Positions 49,756 to 61,428 of a DNA stretch of 64,000 nt are shown piece by piece. Position 1 is the stretch's first letter, and every line of letters begins with the position of its first letter. Source of the DNA: Datisca glomerata (lineage: Eukaryota; Streptophyta; Magnoliopsida; Cucurbitales; Datiscaceae); the NCBI GenBank assembly GCA_003255025.1, contig QANY01008646.1:248001-312000 (forward strand). The letters are read 5' to 3'. A program made the translations under genes and the position numbers. The notes under the pieces are model-generated. The model ran no database searches. It was not told where the DNA came from and worked only from the letters and a program-made list of their open reading frames with translations.

Positions 49756-50866
49756 ACTTTCTGAATTTCTTAAAACTGCCAGAATTGCTTCAAGTGTGCT
49801 TCATGTTCTTCGAGCTTCGGGATCTGAATCACGCACTTGAACTCTAATAACGATTTATGAATTTCATCCACCAATAACTACCCGTTAATTTCATAAATAT
49901 ATCTCACGAGAATTTTGTGTAGAAATTTAAGTGTGGTCTCTTAAAATGATTGAAGAAGAAAAATTCATCCTTCAATATAATTTTCGGCGACAACAGGGAG
50001 GGAGTGGAAAAATATTTTTCTCCTTTTGCTTTGTTAACAAGCAACTATATCTTATCTAAGATCTATCTGCAATCACATTGCTGTTAGATATTGAAAAAAA
50101 ATGAAATTCTTGATATTTACGAATATATCAATATATTTTTAAATTTTTGAAAATTCACCCCATATATTCATAATTGCCGAAAATTGTAATATTCCCTAGA
50201 GTTTGAGTTGTATCGAGGTTCATCATTCCAACTAAATTGTTAATTGATCATTATCATTAATTAATTAATTAATTTTTTATTTACTAATTATCTAATAATT
50301 AGAAAATAATAAACTAATTAATTTCAATATATATAATCACACTTAACTAATTAAATAACATCACCCATCACATATAGGTGTAAGAAATATGTCTTGGCTC
50401 CAAAATATATTTTGATCCAATTTACTTCATTTCTCTATTACTGTTCTTAAGAGCTATTTCAAAAACTGAATGGACCCACATGAATAAAGCTTTGATTCAA
50501 ATACCCGGCGAATTTATCTCCATAAATTCAGTTTCAACAGTCTTCTTATGGATTCTGCTCTGGACCGTAAATGGGACCTTTTCCTGAAGACCATTTTTAT
50601 TCATGTTGACAGTACCGTATAAGGCCAATAAAGAAGATAAAATAATAAAAGAAAAAAGAAATACAAAAAATGGTATAGTTTTCCTTTCCTCATTATTGTT
50701 TGTATTATTTGTAACTCGCCACTTTCTTTGGTTCATCATTAATGCTCTTATCTTTGCAGATGAATTACATATGAATTTCCTCTTTTCCCATCTAAAATCA
50801 AAGAATTAGTCATACTTACTTATTTAATCTTGACATCTTACGACTCCACTATAGGTTCGATGGCGA
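49755..50866 (-). repeat. Partial copia LTR (B/C family), left piece
   Basis: From TTTCTGAATTTCTTAAAACTG it follows the LTR at 25,245-26,080 in the same orientation, through TTTATCTCCATAAATT (50,527), an insertion (50,528-50,815), and TACGACTCCACTATAGGTTC to about 50,866. The first about 200 bp of the LTR are missing. The rest of an LTR of this family resumes at 60,490, beyond 9.6 kb of other elements. Confidence 0.75.
50528..50815 (-). other. Insertion in the LTR with a membrane-anchor-like ORF
   Basis: This 288-bp piece has no counterpart in the other LTRs. On the minus strand it is open for most of its length: MMNQRKWRVTNNTNNNEERK, a hydrophobic stretch of about 17 residues (PFFVFLFSFIILSSLLAL), then a basic/polar tail. 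The pattern resembles the N-terminus of a type II membrane protein. It may be a captured exon; the source gene is not recognised. Confidence 0.4.
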
Positions 50867-50867
50867 A

Positions 50868-51040
50868 TCAAACATCATTTGTCTTAATAAAAAATGTGAC
50901 AGACAAAATTATTTTATGTTTACCATTTGTTTATGTGTTATATCATTTTACAATAGAGTATGATGGGATAGTCTTTTATCTCATGGATAAACTTGTCAGA
51001 TTCAAATTTATTTATTTTTCTCACAATGAGAAATTGAAAA
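50868..51040 (+). pseudogene. Pararetrovirus protease C-terminal piece, inverted
   Basis: On the plus strand a readable segment (TSFVLIKNVTDKIILCLPF) matches the part of a caulimovirid polyprotein that follows the protease segment read on the opposite strand at 51,045-51,200. It is therefore flipped relative to the rest of locus A. Old, broken viral DNA without function. Confidence 0.6.
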
Positions 51041-54000
51041 CTTTAAAAGGCAAATATGAACTTTAGAGATATCATAATTGATATGCATTTTAGTACCATT
51101 TACAGAGGACAAATTTTTTTTCTTCTTGAAGTACTTGGTAGGCACGAATCCTTCCTGCATACAATTCAAATCAGCTCATGAATTGATACGAGCCATTGAA
51201 GTGAATGGTACTAAAATGCATCAATTATGAGTCTTTTAATTCTTTTATTTCATTTTTAATATTTTTTATTTCTTTTAAAGTTCCTAAAGAGTAACTTCTC
51301 TTTCCTTTCATTTCCTTTAATTTTATTGAATTTTTCAAGAGTTTGTGAAAGGCTTATAGTATTGTTATTAGACTTAGTATTTTCTTTCTTTTGAATTACA
51401 TTTCTAAGACTTTCAAGGTTATCTTGTTTTAATTAAAGATTTTTAATTTTACTAATTAAATCTAGTAAAAGAATTTTTGTTCTTCATTTTTATTCAAAAC
51501 ATTAATAATTTTCTGACAACAACTATCATTACATCACATAGAGATGTTTGGAGAATCACTGTCAGAGCTTAAAGAGTTTAATTCATCAGATTCAGAGGAT
51601 TCAAATTCTTCTAAATTTTCATTACTACTTTCATACTAATCTATGGATTCTATAATTATGAACAATTCTTATTTTTCTTCGTCAGAGATTCTTAATTGAT
51701 TAATTTTATTTTTTACTTGGCAAGTATTGAAAAAATGGTCATTCTGGCAACACTTAAAACACTTAAATTTTCTTTTATCAACAAAATATTTTCTTTTTTA
51801 ATAATTTTTATTCTTAGAAAAGTATTTGTCAAAATTTTTATTCTCGTTTTTTGTGGATTTTTTCCTATAAGGTTTGTAAATTCTTTTAGGATAATGATAA
51901 GAATTTTTTTTATTCTTTTGGGAAGGAGTAATAGCAGATAATCCATATTACTCACAGAAATTGTCTAATTCATATTTGACAGTTTTCTTTTCCGTTTTAA
52001 TTTGTTTATTAATTTTCATGTCTATACACATTCTTTGGCCTTCTTTTTGTATTGTAGTGATAATTGTACCGTGGGTGAGACTGTTGTAGTCTATATTTCC
52101 TAGGTTATCACTAAGGACTGTTCTAATTTTATGGGCAAACAAATTTGGTAAGTCATTTATGAATTTTGCTTTTCAAAAAGATGATTACTATCATCCCTAG
52201 ACATTACTCTAGACGAAAATACATTTTTGTACAAGTCAAAATCACTTGACGTTCATGGATAAGCGAAGTAACATTATTTTACGTTCCAATAAAATGTTTA
52301 ATTATTGTGTAGAAGAGTGTATTAATGACATCAGATATTGTTTTTAACTTCTCCAAGGATTGGGGTTCCTTCAGCATAAATCCTTATTGTTGTAAGAGTG
52401 GCACTTCTAGATTCTTCAGTGAGATGCTTTTCCCACCAGGAATGAAGCATTTCTATGAATCCTGTAACTAAAAGTTTTATTACCACATTGTGATACAGAT
52501 TGTGTGGTGATGTAATTTTTGGCTAGCAAAGTCATGTGCTGTAATTTGTGAAGACTTTATGTTCTGAAAGACCATCATTATCCCATTCATATAATTTTTT
52601 TATAGAAACAGAAAATTGATTAACTAAAGATGATTCAATAAGTTGGGTGTCTAGACGAATATGCATTTATGCCATTTCCTTTCAAGTTTGTTAATTTATT
52701 AATTTTTAAAATTTTCTTCAATATTCTGAGTGGTTGAAGATTCATGAATTATGGATGATTCATAGGTGAAATCTGACCTATCACTTACTGATTCAAAACT
52801 ACTGTCTTGGTTGATTACCTTAACCGAAGAAGATGACTCAATGGATTTATTCTTCAATTCTTGAAGCATTTTATCAATCTTTTTATTGAAGGGGACAATA
52901 TTTAGAGCAATTTTATCTGAAAATTTTATTAAATGAGTTTCTTTTAGAGATTCACTAGATTTAGGTTCATGACGATCATCAATCTTATTCTCAATTTTGT
53001 ATATTGTTTTCCTATTGTTATATGACTTGGGTTTGTATAATTAAGTTGTTCAAAAACTTTTTTATTGGGTTCTTCTTCCTTCGAAATCTTAAAAGGAGAA
53101 GCGGTGATTAAAGATTTTTTTTTATTAATTATAATTTTCTCAGGTGGGAGATGGCTAGCAGTCACCTAACTAGAGTCTTCATTGACCCATTTGGTATTAG
53201 AAATAACTTTAATATTCTTTTCATAAATATTCTCGATATAATTAAGGAAAAACATATCAACTCTAAATTCTTACATGAACACCTTCCATTCAGCAAGGAT
53301 AATTTTTCTTTGATCCACATTGTATGTCTCTCTGAACCTATTATGTCTATTGAAATTGACTGGGTCATTCATGTGTTGCGTTAAACCCTCCCAATCAGAC
53401 TTGTACTTTTAGCTCAGGGTGTCTAAATTCAAAGCTAAAAGTTGGGGATTGACAGGAGGTAAGACGCCTTGGATATTAAAGGCAGTTGCTTATTCATATT
53501 CGTCAGATTATTCAGTCTTATTATCAAAGATTGGCTTACTGACTTGAAAAGTTTGTGGCTATGCCTTTAAGTCTTAAATCTTTTATTTTTAAAATTTTTT
53601 AATTCTTTTTCTAATTGTTGGATTCTTAGATCTTGATCATTATTAACAGTGGATTTAGAAAACAAATTTCTAGGAGTGCTAGACTAGCTAAATTCCCTAA
53701 ATTAAGGATTAGAAATGGAAGATTGGAATTAATTTAACAGTATCATTTATGCACTGCTGGATATAATCAATATCTTCAATTGGGCGTTGAATTGGAGTGG
53801 GTTGGCTACCACTGGTTAAAAGCCAATTCCTAGGCAAAATAATATCAGACCACCTAATGGTTTTAGGGACTATAATATTAACATTACTTTGGCTAAATTG
53901 AATCAACAGAGTTTGATTTTTTGAATTTTTATTGATGGCATGGAAATTCATATTGGTTTTGGAAAACTTTGTAATGTATTCTAAAAATCAAAGCTAGGAG

Positions 54001-54825
54001 TTGGACACCTTCAAGGATTTGATAACTACTAGTCTTGATATTCAAAGTTAAAGCTTTAAGAATGTGAGGGTGAGTTAAACTAACAGACAAATTCTGTAAA
54101 CAATCAAAATAGATTGGACCATTACAAAGTGATGATTCAATTAATCTTAAAATACTATCATTAAAATTGGTGAATCTTGCATCTCGAAGGCTAGCAAGAC
54201 AGAGGTATTGAAGCCTCTTCTTAAAAGTGATTTTACTCCAATCTAGACTAAACCAAAGTGAATGAAATTGTATCCTTCTTCAATGTGATATTTAATTACA
54301 TTAGAAGAGAGTAATTGACATTTTTCATGCTCTTTACCAAGAGCATATATTTTTTCATTTTTTGTGACACGATGTTGAGGCTTAAAAGAAAATATATACC
54401 ATGTTGATTTATAAATTTCTTTAATAGGAGATTTGGGTATATTCCATACCCAATGATCTACATGATCATCTCCTAAATATTCAAAATGTTCTTCATTAAT
54501 TATGTCTAGAATTGTATTCATTGTAGACCTACTGCTATAAGACGAATTACTTCTACATAACTTACTCATTGCTCAAGATAACTAAATTATTCTTATGATT
54601 AAAAATTTCATCATGTATTTTGATTATCAAACCTGCTATAGCTTCTGCAACCTCCTATAAAGTCTAACTATTCTCCCTTTTGCCTCTATAACTACCCTAT
54701 CCTCAGGATTTACGTCTCTAAACGGTCTTATTGTGGTGTCTGAAGTAAACCTAATAGAAACTGATACGTCAGATTCACATATTAGAAAATCAAAGATTAT
54801 AAAAAAAATAATCAAGCATAAAAAT

Positions 54826-54945
54826 AACCATCCATTTGGGTGGAGAGTCAGATCAAATAGAAATAATTAAGCAACTAAACAATAATAGCAATAATAACCA
54901 ACCACTTGGGTGGAGAATAACAATAATTAAGCAAGTATTAAACAG
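54826..54945. repeat. About 68-bp direct duplication in the viral leader
   Basis: ACCATCCATTTGGGTGGAGA...AAATAATTAAGCAACTA and ACCAACCACTTGGGTGGAGA...CAATAATTAAGCAAGTA are two related units about 68 bp apart, just downstream (in viral sense) of the primer site. Confidence 0.75.
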
Positions 54946-54968
54946 TTGTAAATATCCTACCAGCTTTT

Positions 54969-54980
54969 GCTCTGATATCA
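54969..54980 (-). promoter_or_regulatory. Pararetrovirus primer-binding site (tRNA-Met)
   Basis: The complement reads TGATATCAGAGCAAAAGC, matching the initiator-tRNA-Met complement with one substitution. It sits directly upstream of the movement-protein region in viral orientation, as expected for Caulimoviridae. Confidence 0.75.
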
Positions 54981-55029
54981 AAAGAGGAGAAATTGCGTAT
55001 AATACCCTGTCTTTTAATTACTATTAAAT

Positions 55030-58000
55030 TATACACAATTCTGCCTCAGGAGGAGTTATAGGATGGGATGATGGAATATCTAATTTCAACAATTATACTT
55101 ATAACATTGAGGTTGAAGACCTTGCATACTCAGGATGCTAATTTACTTGGACCAACAAACACCATGATGGGGCATTTATCATGTGTAAGCTTGATAGAGC
55201 CATGGGTAATACCCACTGGATTGATAAATTTCCAGGAACTAAGTGCCACTCCCCCCCAAGGCATTTCATATCACAGCCCCATTATGCTTGAACTGGAAGA
55301 AGACCCTCACAAGCCAAGAATTATCTTCAAATTCTTTGACTTCTAGTTTGATAGGGAAGTTTTCTAGAACCTACTGGAATAGACTTGGAGTACTCAGGTA
55401 TGTGGATCAACCATGTTCTAATTGTGCAAGAAGCTCAAGACAACCTTAAAACAGTTCAACCTATAGTTTTGTAGTGACTTACCTTCTAGAGTCAAGCAGG
55501 CCAAGGCATCTCTTGATACCATCCAGAACCAACTATCATGTGACCCTTCAAACTTAGATCTCCAGTCCAGGGAAAGTAGAGCTTGCTTTGAGTTCATAGA
55601 GTTTAATGGCTAGAATGGGAGACCAGAATACTGAATATTTCTTTCAAAGTGTGTAGAAGAACAGAATTAAGTAAAAGATTAACCAACTTGATAAGCAAGG
55701 TACCCTCTAGAGTTCAGCTGAGGATATCTCAAGTCATATTCTTGATTTTTACCAAGGTCTGCTAGGCACCTCAAACCCTGAGCTAGAGATAAATTGGAAT
55801 ATACTGGAATGTGCACTCCCAAAGAAGCTCAATGAATCTCAAGATACATGCATGGTATTTCCAATCTTAGAAGATGAGTGAAAGACTTCCATTTTTGGTA
55901 TGGGGAGTAGGAAAGCTCCTGGCTTAGATGGGTTTTCAGCTGACTTCTTCAAAAGAAAATGGCCTTTTATTGGGCAAGATGTAACTAAGGTTGTCTTAAA
56001 GTTCTTTCACACTGGAAACCTCCTAATCAATCTCATTAATTCCCAAGATCCCTAACCCTCCGAGTGTAGGGGAGTTTAGACCCATCTCATGCTGCAATGT
56101 AGTCTATAAATGTATTACAAAGATCCTAGCAAAAAGGCTAAAAGGTGTACTCCATGACATTGTGAGTCCAAAGCAAAGTGCTTTCATTCTAGGTAGGAGA
56201 ATAGCTGACAACATCTTCCTATCGTAGGAGATACTTAGAAGCTATCATAAGACCTCTAGGCATGCCTAGATATGCTCTAAAAGTATATCTTGAAAAGGAT
56301 TATGATAGTGTAAATTGGGTTCTTATTGGAAGGTCCTCCAAAGTTTGAATTTTCTCGTTCAATACAGCGTTTGGTTAATGGAGTGCATCTCAACCCCTTC
56401 TTATTCAGTGAACATAAATGGTGAACTACATGGTTACTTTAGGGGAGCTAAAGGCATTAGACAGGGTGACCCCATATCCCCATATATATTTGTCGTCATC
56501 ATATATGTACCGACTGAGATCTTGGGTCTTGCTACCAAGCATTAAGATTTCCACTATCATTGGAGATATAAAGAGCTCAACTTGGTGAATTTATGATTCA
56601 TTAATGATTACTTTTGTTCTGCAAAGGTGAGAGCAGAAGTGTGCATATTATAAAGGAGTGCTTGGAACTTTTCCAAGGCATGTTTGGGCTCTAACCTAAT
56701 GATTTAAAGAGCCAACTATTTCTCTTAGGGGTCAATTCTGAGAAAAGCCAGCCGATTCACATAAAAATGGGGTTTCTTGAAGGTCAAGTCTCGGTGAGGC
56801 ACCTAGGGATGCCACTAATTACCATTAAACTTTCAAGGATTGATTGTGAATCCCTGGTAGTCAGGATAACTACTATAATTAGATCTTGGGAATCCAAGTA
56901 TCTGTCTTATGCAGGTAGACTACAACTGATCAAAGTTATGATCATGGCTATGTTTAACTTTTAGAGTGGTCTATTTATTCTGCCAAAGAAAGTCATGAAG
57001 ACTGTGCAAATCCTAGTAAGAAACTTTCTTTGGAATGGAAATGACACTCAACATACAGGGGAAAAAGTAAATTGGGGTGACTTATGCTATGAGAAATATC
57101 AACGGGGCTTAGGGCTCAGGGATTTGATCTTGGCCAATGAGGTTGTTATTGCCAAACATCTATGGTTCTTGACTCTCCCAACTTAAATGTCTCTTTGGAA
57201 GGATTGGTGCAAGTTCTACCTGATTAGAAAGAGTTCCATCTTTCTTGTACCCATCCCTCCAACCCATCTTGGGTTTGGAGAAAGCTCCTAAAACTTAGGG
57301 ATAAGTTCTTGCCCTTTTGCTTAGTATAGATAGGTGATGGTGCTAGTATGAATCTGCTCACATACATGTGGCACCCTATTGGCATTCTTTGGGATAACTA
57401 TGGTCAAAGACTCCTTTCTGGTACTATATGGACTTTTGAAACCAAATTCAGTGTGATTATTACAAAGAATGAATGGTCTTGGCCTGCCCGTAACACTAGA
57501 GTACTTCTAGAAATCAGAAATGTGCCTATACCTCCCTCCCAACTGCATAGGCCTAATATATGGTCATGGAGTGCGAGTAAAAATGACTTTTTTTCTGTTG
57601 GGCTCACCTATAAGGAATTGGCCTCACCAAAGGCCCATATCAAATGGTCTAGTCTTATATGGTTTAACCAAAATATTCCAAAGTGCAGTTTTATCTCTTG
57701 GTTGGAAGCTCAATAAGCTGGCCACGAAAGAGAGAATTACACAATGGAATTTAGCACCTGGTGGCAGCTATGACTGGGTCCTATGTGTAGGGAACTAGGA
57801 AACCCACAAACATTTATTCCTTGCACGTGCATACTCAACTGAAGTGTGGCATGTTTAATGGAAAAGTGTAACTTGAGATGTAGTACAACAGATTAGGACC
57901 AGCTTATTGATTTTCTTTTGAATCTATCAAAGGGGCATTCACTATAGGGGACTTCCATTAGGTTAGCTTTCTCTTCTTTCATTTATTATATCTGGAGAGA

Positions 58001-58990
58001 GAGGAATGTTAGAATTTTTTAGGGGAAGCTCAATGGTAAACTAGTGCTTGTAAAAGCAATAACTTAACTTATAAGATTCAGGCTATGGAATGCAAAGGGT
58101 TTTGGTAGCAATAGTACTAATTTGTTACTAGTGGATAGGTGGGAACTAAACCCCAATATTTTGTAAAACCTTTGGAATATTTTATAAAGTCTACAGGTTT
58201 TTTACTTTTTGTCTAGGAAAACTTAGCTTCTGGAAAAGATTTAAATTTGTTTTGGGCAAGGTCTCATATCTACTTGTAATCTATCATGCTTGGCAGTTCT
58301 CCTACTTTAGCTCCTGGCCTTACTGTGATGCATGTAAGTCCTGTTTATAGTCAATTTGTATTTTGTGGCTAGTTCTTTAAATCCCCCATTCTTTAAACCT
58401 TTATGTTGCTTTTTCTAATCTGGTTTCTTTTATGTTCTGGTACTTTATTTTACCTTTTAATCTTGTAAGAGTGGGGCTTAGCTTATAAGGGCTCCCTGGC
58501 TGGTGTTAATTTTATGCTCTTAGTGTGTTTGGACATCTTGAATATTTCTGTAAGATTGTAGGGCATGTACTATAAAGGCCTTGCATTTACCAATGCTCCT
58601 TGCTGTTCAGGATAGTTTTGCTTCCATGGTTTTACTATAGTTGGTGTTTACTGCTCTGGACTGGTTTTGCTACTATGGACTTATTGTAGTTGGTGTGAAA
58701 CTTGATTGACATGATGGTTGTCTAGTTTACTATTGATTTTGTGTTGTAAGCATGGTGCCTATTTACAAAGTCTCCCATTGCATCTTTTTTAGACTCTTTT
58801 GTGCCTTAGGTTCAGGCTATCCGTGTGGTTGTCCTTTGGCCGCTGACCTTTTGATGTTGACTTAGCCTTTTGAGGTTAGTTTTTTATTTGTTTACTTGTA
58901 AGTGAGCTATAGGTTTGATTTTTGTAATCATGGGGTATACCCTTTGTAGTTGTGTAAGTATCTTCTCCGTTTATGTACAATCATTTACCA
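55030..58990 (+). mobile_element. Decayed L1-like LINE with APE, RT and zf-RVT regions
   Basis: Plus-strand remnant. The endonuclease C-terminal part is at 55,050-55,350 (FTWTNKHHDGAFIMCKLDRA). The RT follows: PKIPNPPSVGEFRPISCCNV (56,045), KQSAFILGRRIADNI (56,175), GYFRGAKGIRQGDPISPYIF (56,430), then VRHLGMPL (56,790) and SWESKYLSYAGRLQLIKV (56,885). The C-terminal reverse-transcriptase zinc-binding domain is at 57,700-57,860 (KLATKERITQWN...CVGN.ETHKHLF). A 3' UTR-like tail ends at about 58,990 with an AATAAAG signal. The catalytic dyad region (about 56,600) is degenerate and frames are broken. The 5' end is lost at the pararetrovirus boundary. Confidence 0.88.
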
Positions 58991-59641
58991 AAAATAAAGT
59001 TCGGCACAAGCTAGAAGATTCTCTCTATTATAATAGAAATAGGGGTTTTAGCGAGGGTTATTAGCATAAATATACTCTTACCATTTTTTGTTAGGATTTT
59101 TATACCCAATTTTCAAAACTCAAAAATTTATACTCCTGGCCCACTAAATCAAACTTTATTTACTGTTCACACAAGCTATCCAACGAGTAACCATCAAGTA
59201 AGAAAAGATGTAACTTGCCTCACACTCTTCTGTTTCCATTCTCATCTGTTTTCGTTCATTTGCTCTCTTCTTCCTCTTCGTCTCCATTCTCATATGTGCT
59301 CTCTCTTCCGGCATCTCTTCTGCTTCTTCTTTGGTAAGACAGTCCATGTAAGTCATGTTCTTCTTCTTCTGTTTCTAGAGCACTCTGGCATGATACCCAG
59401 GCACGACACCTACCTACAAACAAACTCAGGTACCCATTATTTTTTTTTACGCAGAAAATGACTTAGAGTTTGGAACTTTTTCTTTTGTTCTTCTTGCTAG
59501 ACCTTTTAAGTTCTGGGGTTATGAAAAAATATTCTAGGGTTTAGGTTGTCTAGGTTGTTTCTCTTGATGATTATAACCTTTTGCATGTCTGGATTTGTTA
59601 ATATTTTTTATAGATGAATGTGATAACCATTTGAATATATT

Positions 59642-60143
59642 GGCTACTTGAAGGGTTCAAGTAGCTGCTTAGGAATACTTGAAATCTTTAAGTAGTCAAT
59701 TTGAAACTAATATCTCACTACTTAAAAACTTTAAGTAGTCTTTTTTATACTGGAAGTGAAAATAAGTGACAGCTTAAAGGGTTCAAGTAGTGATTTAGAC
59801 TATGTAAGTCAAAAGAAGTGACTACTTGAAGGGTTCAAGTAGTGTATATGACTATTTGAACCCTTCAAGTAGTAATTTTGAATTTGGAAGTCAAAATAAA
59901 TCACTACTTGAAGGGTCAAATAGTGTATCTGACTACTTGAATCACTCAAGTATTCAAAATAAGTCACTACTTGAAGGGTTCAAGTAGTTGTATCTGACTA
60001 CTTAAAACCTTCAAGTAGTCATTTGTTCATTACTTGAGAGGTTCAAATAGTTTTATCTGACTACATGAACCCTTCAAGTAGTCACTAGTTCACTACTTGA
60101 AGGGTTTAAGTAGTTTTCTATAACTATTTTAACCCTTCAGTTA
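59642..60143. repeat. Array of about 14 palindromes, CTACTTGAA-n3-TTCAAGTAG
   Basis: About 14 copies of the palindrome also found at 16,421-17,140, with a mean spacing of about 36 bp. Centres are again largely GGG or CCC. Spacers here (GTGACTA, TATCTGA, AATAAGTCA) differ from those of the first array, so the conserved unit is the palindrome itself. Confidence 0.9.
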
Positions 60144-60189
60144 GCAATAAAGTGTTTTTATGTGTATAAATAAATGATGATGAAATTAT

Positions 60190-60488
60190 CCCTGGAAGAG
60201 TGAACTGCCTCTCCAGCCTAAATTCTATTACAAAACTGAATGAGAAGCTCACTAAATCTCAGAAGATTCTGTTTAGGAATACCTATTTCGGTCATTTACT
60301 GGACATACGGAGTATCTAGTTTTCTAGAACCATATGTCCTCACATGCTTTCCAAAGAAGCTATGCCAAAGCATTTCACTACTAAAGATGAGATGTATTTT
60401 CTCATAGCTGGAAAACAATAAGATTCTCCAAGAGAAAATTTGATTTGATAAATGGCCTTCATTATGGCACTCCTCCTGACCTTGGGAT
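60190..60488 (+). pseudogene. DUF1985-like coding fragment
   Basis: Plus strand reads INCLSSLNSITKLNEKLTKS, then FRNTYFGHLLDI, then KDEMYFLIAGKQ and, after a frameshift, FSKRKFDLINGLHYGTPPDL. This is the layout of the plant DUF1985 domain (FG.(L)LD...DEM.FLI.G....FS..(E/K)F.LI.GL..G). DUF1985 proteins are often encoded by plant DNA transposons together with Ulp1-like proteases. It is truncated by the LTR at 60,490 and carries at least two stops. Confidence 0.65.
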
Positions 60489-60489
60489 C

Positions 60490-61428
60490 AGTACTCGACT
60501 ACTGGTTCAATGTCAAATCAAATCTCGATTCATACGCGCTATATTTTCTGTTGATGTAAATAAACCCTTTTTATTTTCACGGTCCACAGAATATTTTAAC
60601 ATAATACTCAACGTGAATATCAATAACAAGAGAGGAATATGAAATTATCATTTTACCCATCTTGTTATTATTTCCTTAACTTATTTATTGACTGTGAATA
60701 AGAAAGACACAATAGTGAATTGTCTCGTACAATTCACAAGTCTTAATCAATGACTCAATTCATTGAATGTCTGGTCAGGTTAATTTATTCACACACCCAT
60801 CAATAAAGCATAAGTTAGTATTGTTGTTTTCATAATCCAACCATGGATTTTCGTATCTGTGAATCACGTAACTCCAACTTAATTGAATTATAATCCCAAC
60901 AGCTGAGATATTGCCCGTCAATTCGAACTCAGTCATTTGACATATCAAATATTGCAACTAACTAAGTCAAGCTAAGTATTCACCTCATGATTAAGGTAAT
61001 TATGAAAATACCCTTAAAGCGTAACAATTAGATTTAGAGCTAGGTAAACGGTTTTTAGCTCTAAACTAATCTATTATCGGTCTATTCAACATGTTCATAA
61101 TATGTCTAGGTTAATTGTTTGAGTCTCCACTCCCATGCCCCAAGACTAGCATCCATTGGTTCAACCTAACAGTCGTAATCGGATTCGATTGTCCAATCGA
61201 TTCCAAGACTGTGAATATCATTCTGAACTTTCTTAGAAGAGTTTGTCTGGAGACGCATCTGTCTTCACTCTTCGTTCGTTAATGAAAGCTTTAAGACTTG
61301 AGTAATTTATAAACATACTTTAATACAACTTTCAATTTATCATAAAAATTCAATAATACTAATATCTGAGAAATAACTAAATACAAATAAATACTTATTG
61401 CACACTACTTTATGGACATGTTCCAACA
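60490..61428 (-). repeat. Copia element C, 3' LTR (partial)
   Basis: In element orientation starts TGTTGGAACATGTCC (complement ending at 61,428) beside the polypurine-like TAAGTTGGACAT. It follows the copia B LTR up to GTACTCGACTACTGG at 60,490 and then stops. The piece at 49,755-50,866 supplies most of what is missing. Confidence 0.85.

Larger units (their letters stand above)
51041..54985 (-). pseudogene. Endogenous caulimovirid movement/coat/protease fragment (locus A)
   Basis: Minus strand, from the primer site leftward. A movement-protein-like region (about 54,800-54,240, then to 53,700) is followed by a coat-protein region (53,400-51,950) with a CX2CX4HX4C zinc knuckle at about 51,770-51,730. 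An acidic stretch comes next. A protease-type segment (MNCIQEG-like motif with one change) sits near 51,160. Order and motifs fit Caulimoviridae, like locus B, which supplies the complementary RT/RNase H region. Frames are broken throughout. It could be a second part of the same ancient insertion or an independent one. Confidence 0.75.
59055..60488 (+). mobile_element. Left end of a MULE-like element with palindrome array and DUF1985
   Basis: Starts GGGTTATTAGCATAAATATA at 59,055, the same terminus as at 16,198, followed by GATTTTTATACCC and a CTGGCCCACCAA-like stretch in both copies. An array of palindromes covers 59,642-60,143, and a coding remnant lies at 60,190-60,488. The right part is lost where a copia LTR begins at about 60,490. 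No transposase is visible. Confidence 0.65.

Noticed and set aside
33690..54985. The two pararetrovirus fragments as one continuous provirus split by later insertions
   Set aside because: Both read on the minus strand and have complementary gene content, but internal inversions and missing sequence between protease and RT prevent showing that they were once contiguous. I keep them as separate loci.
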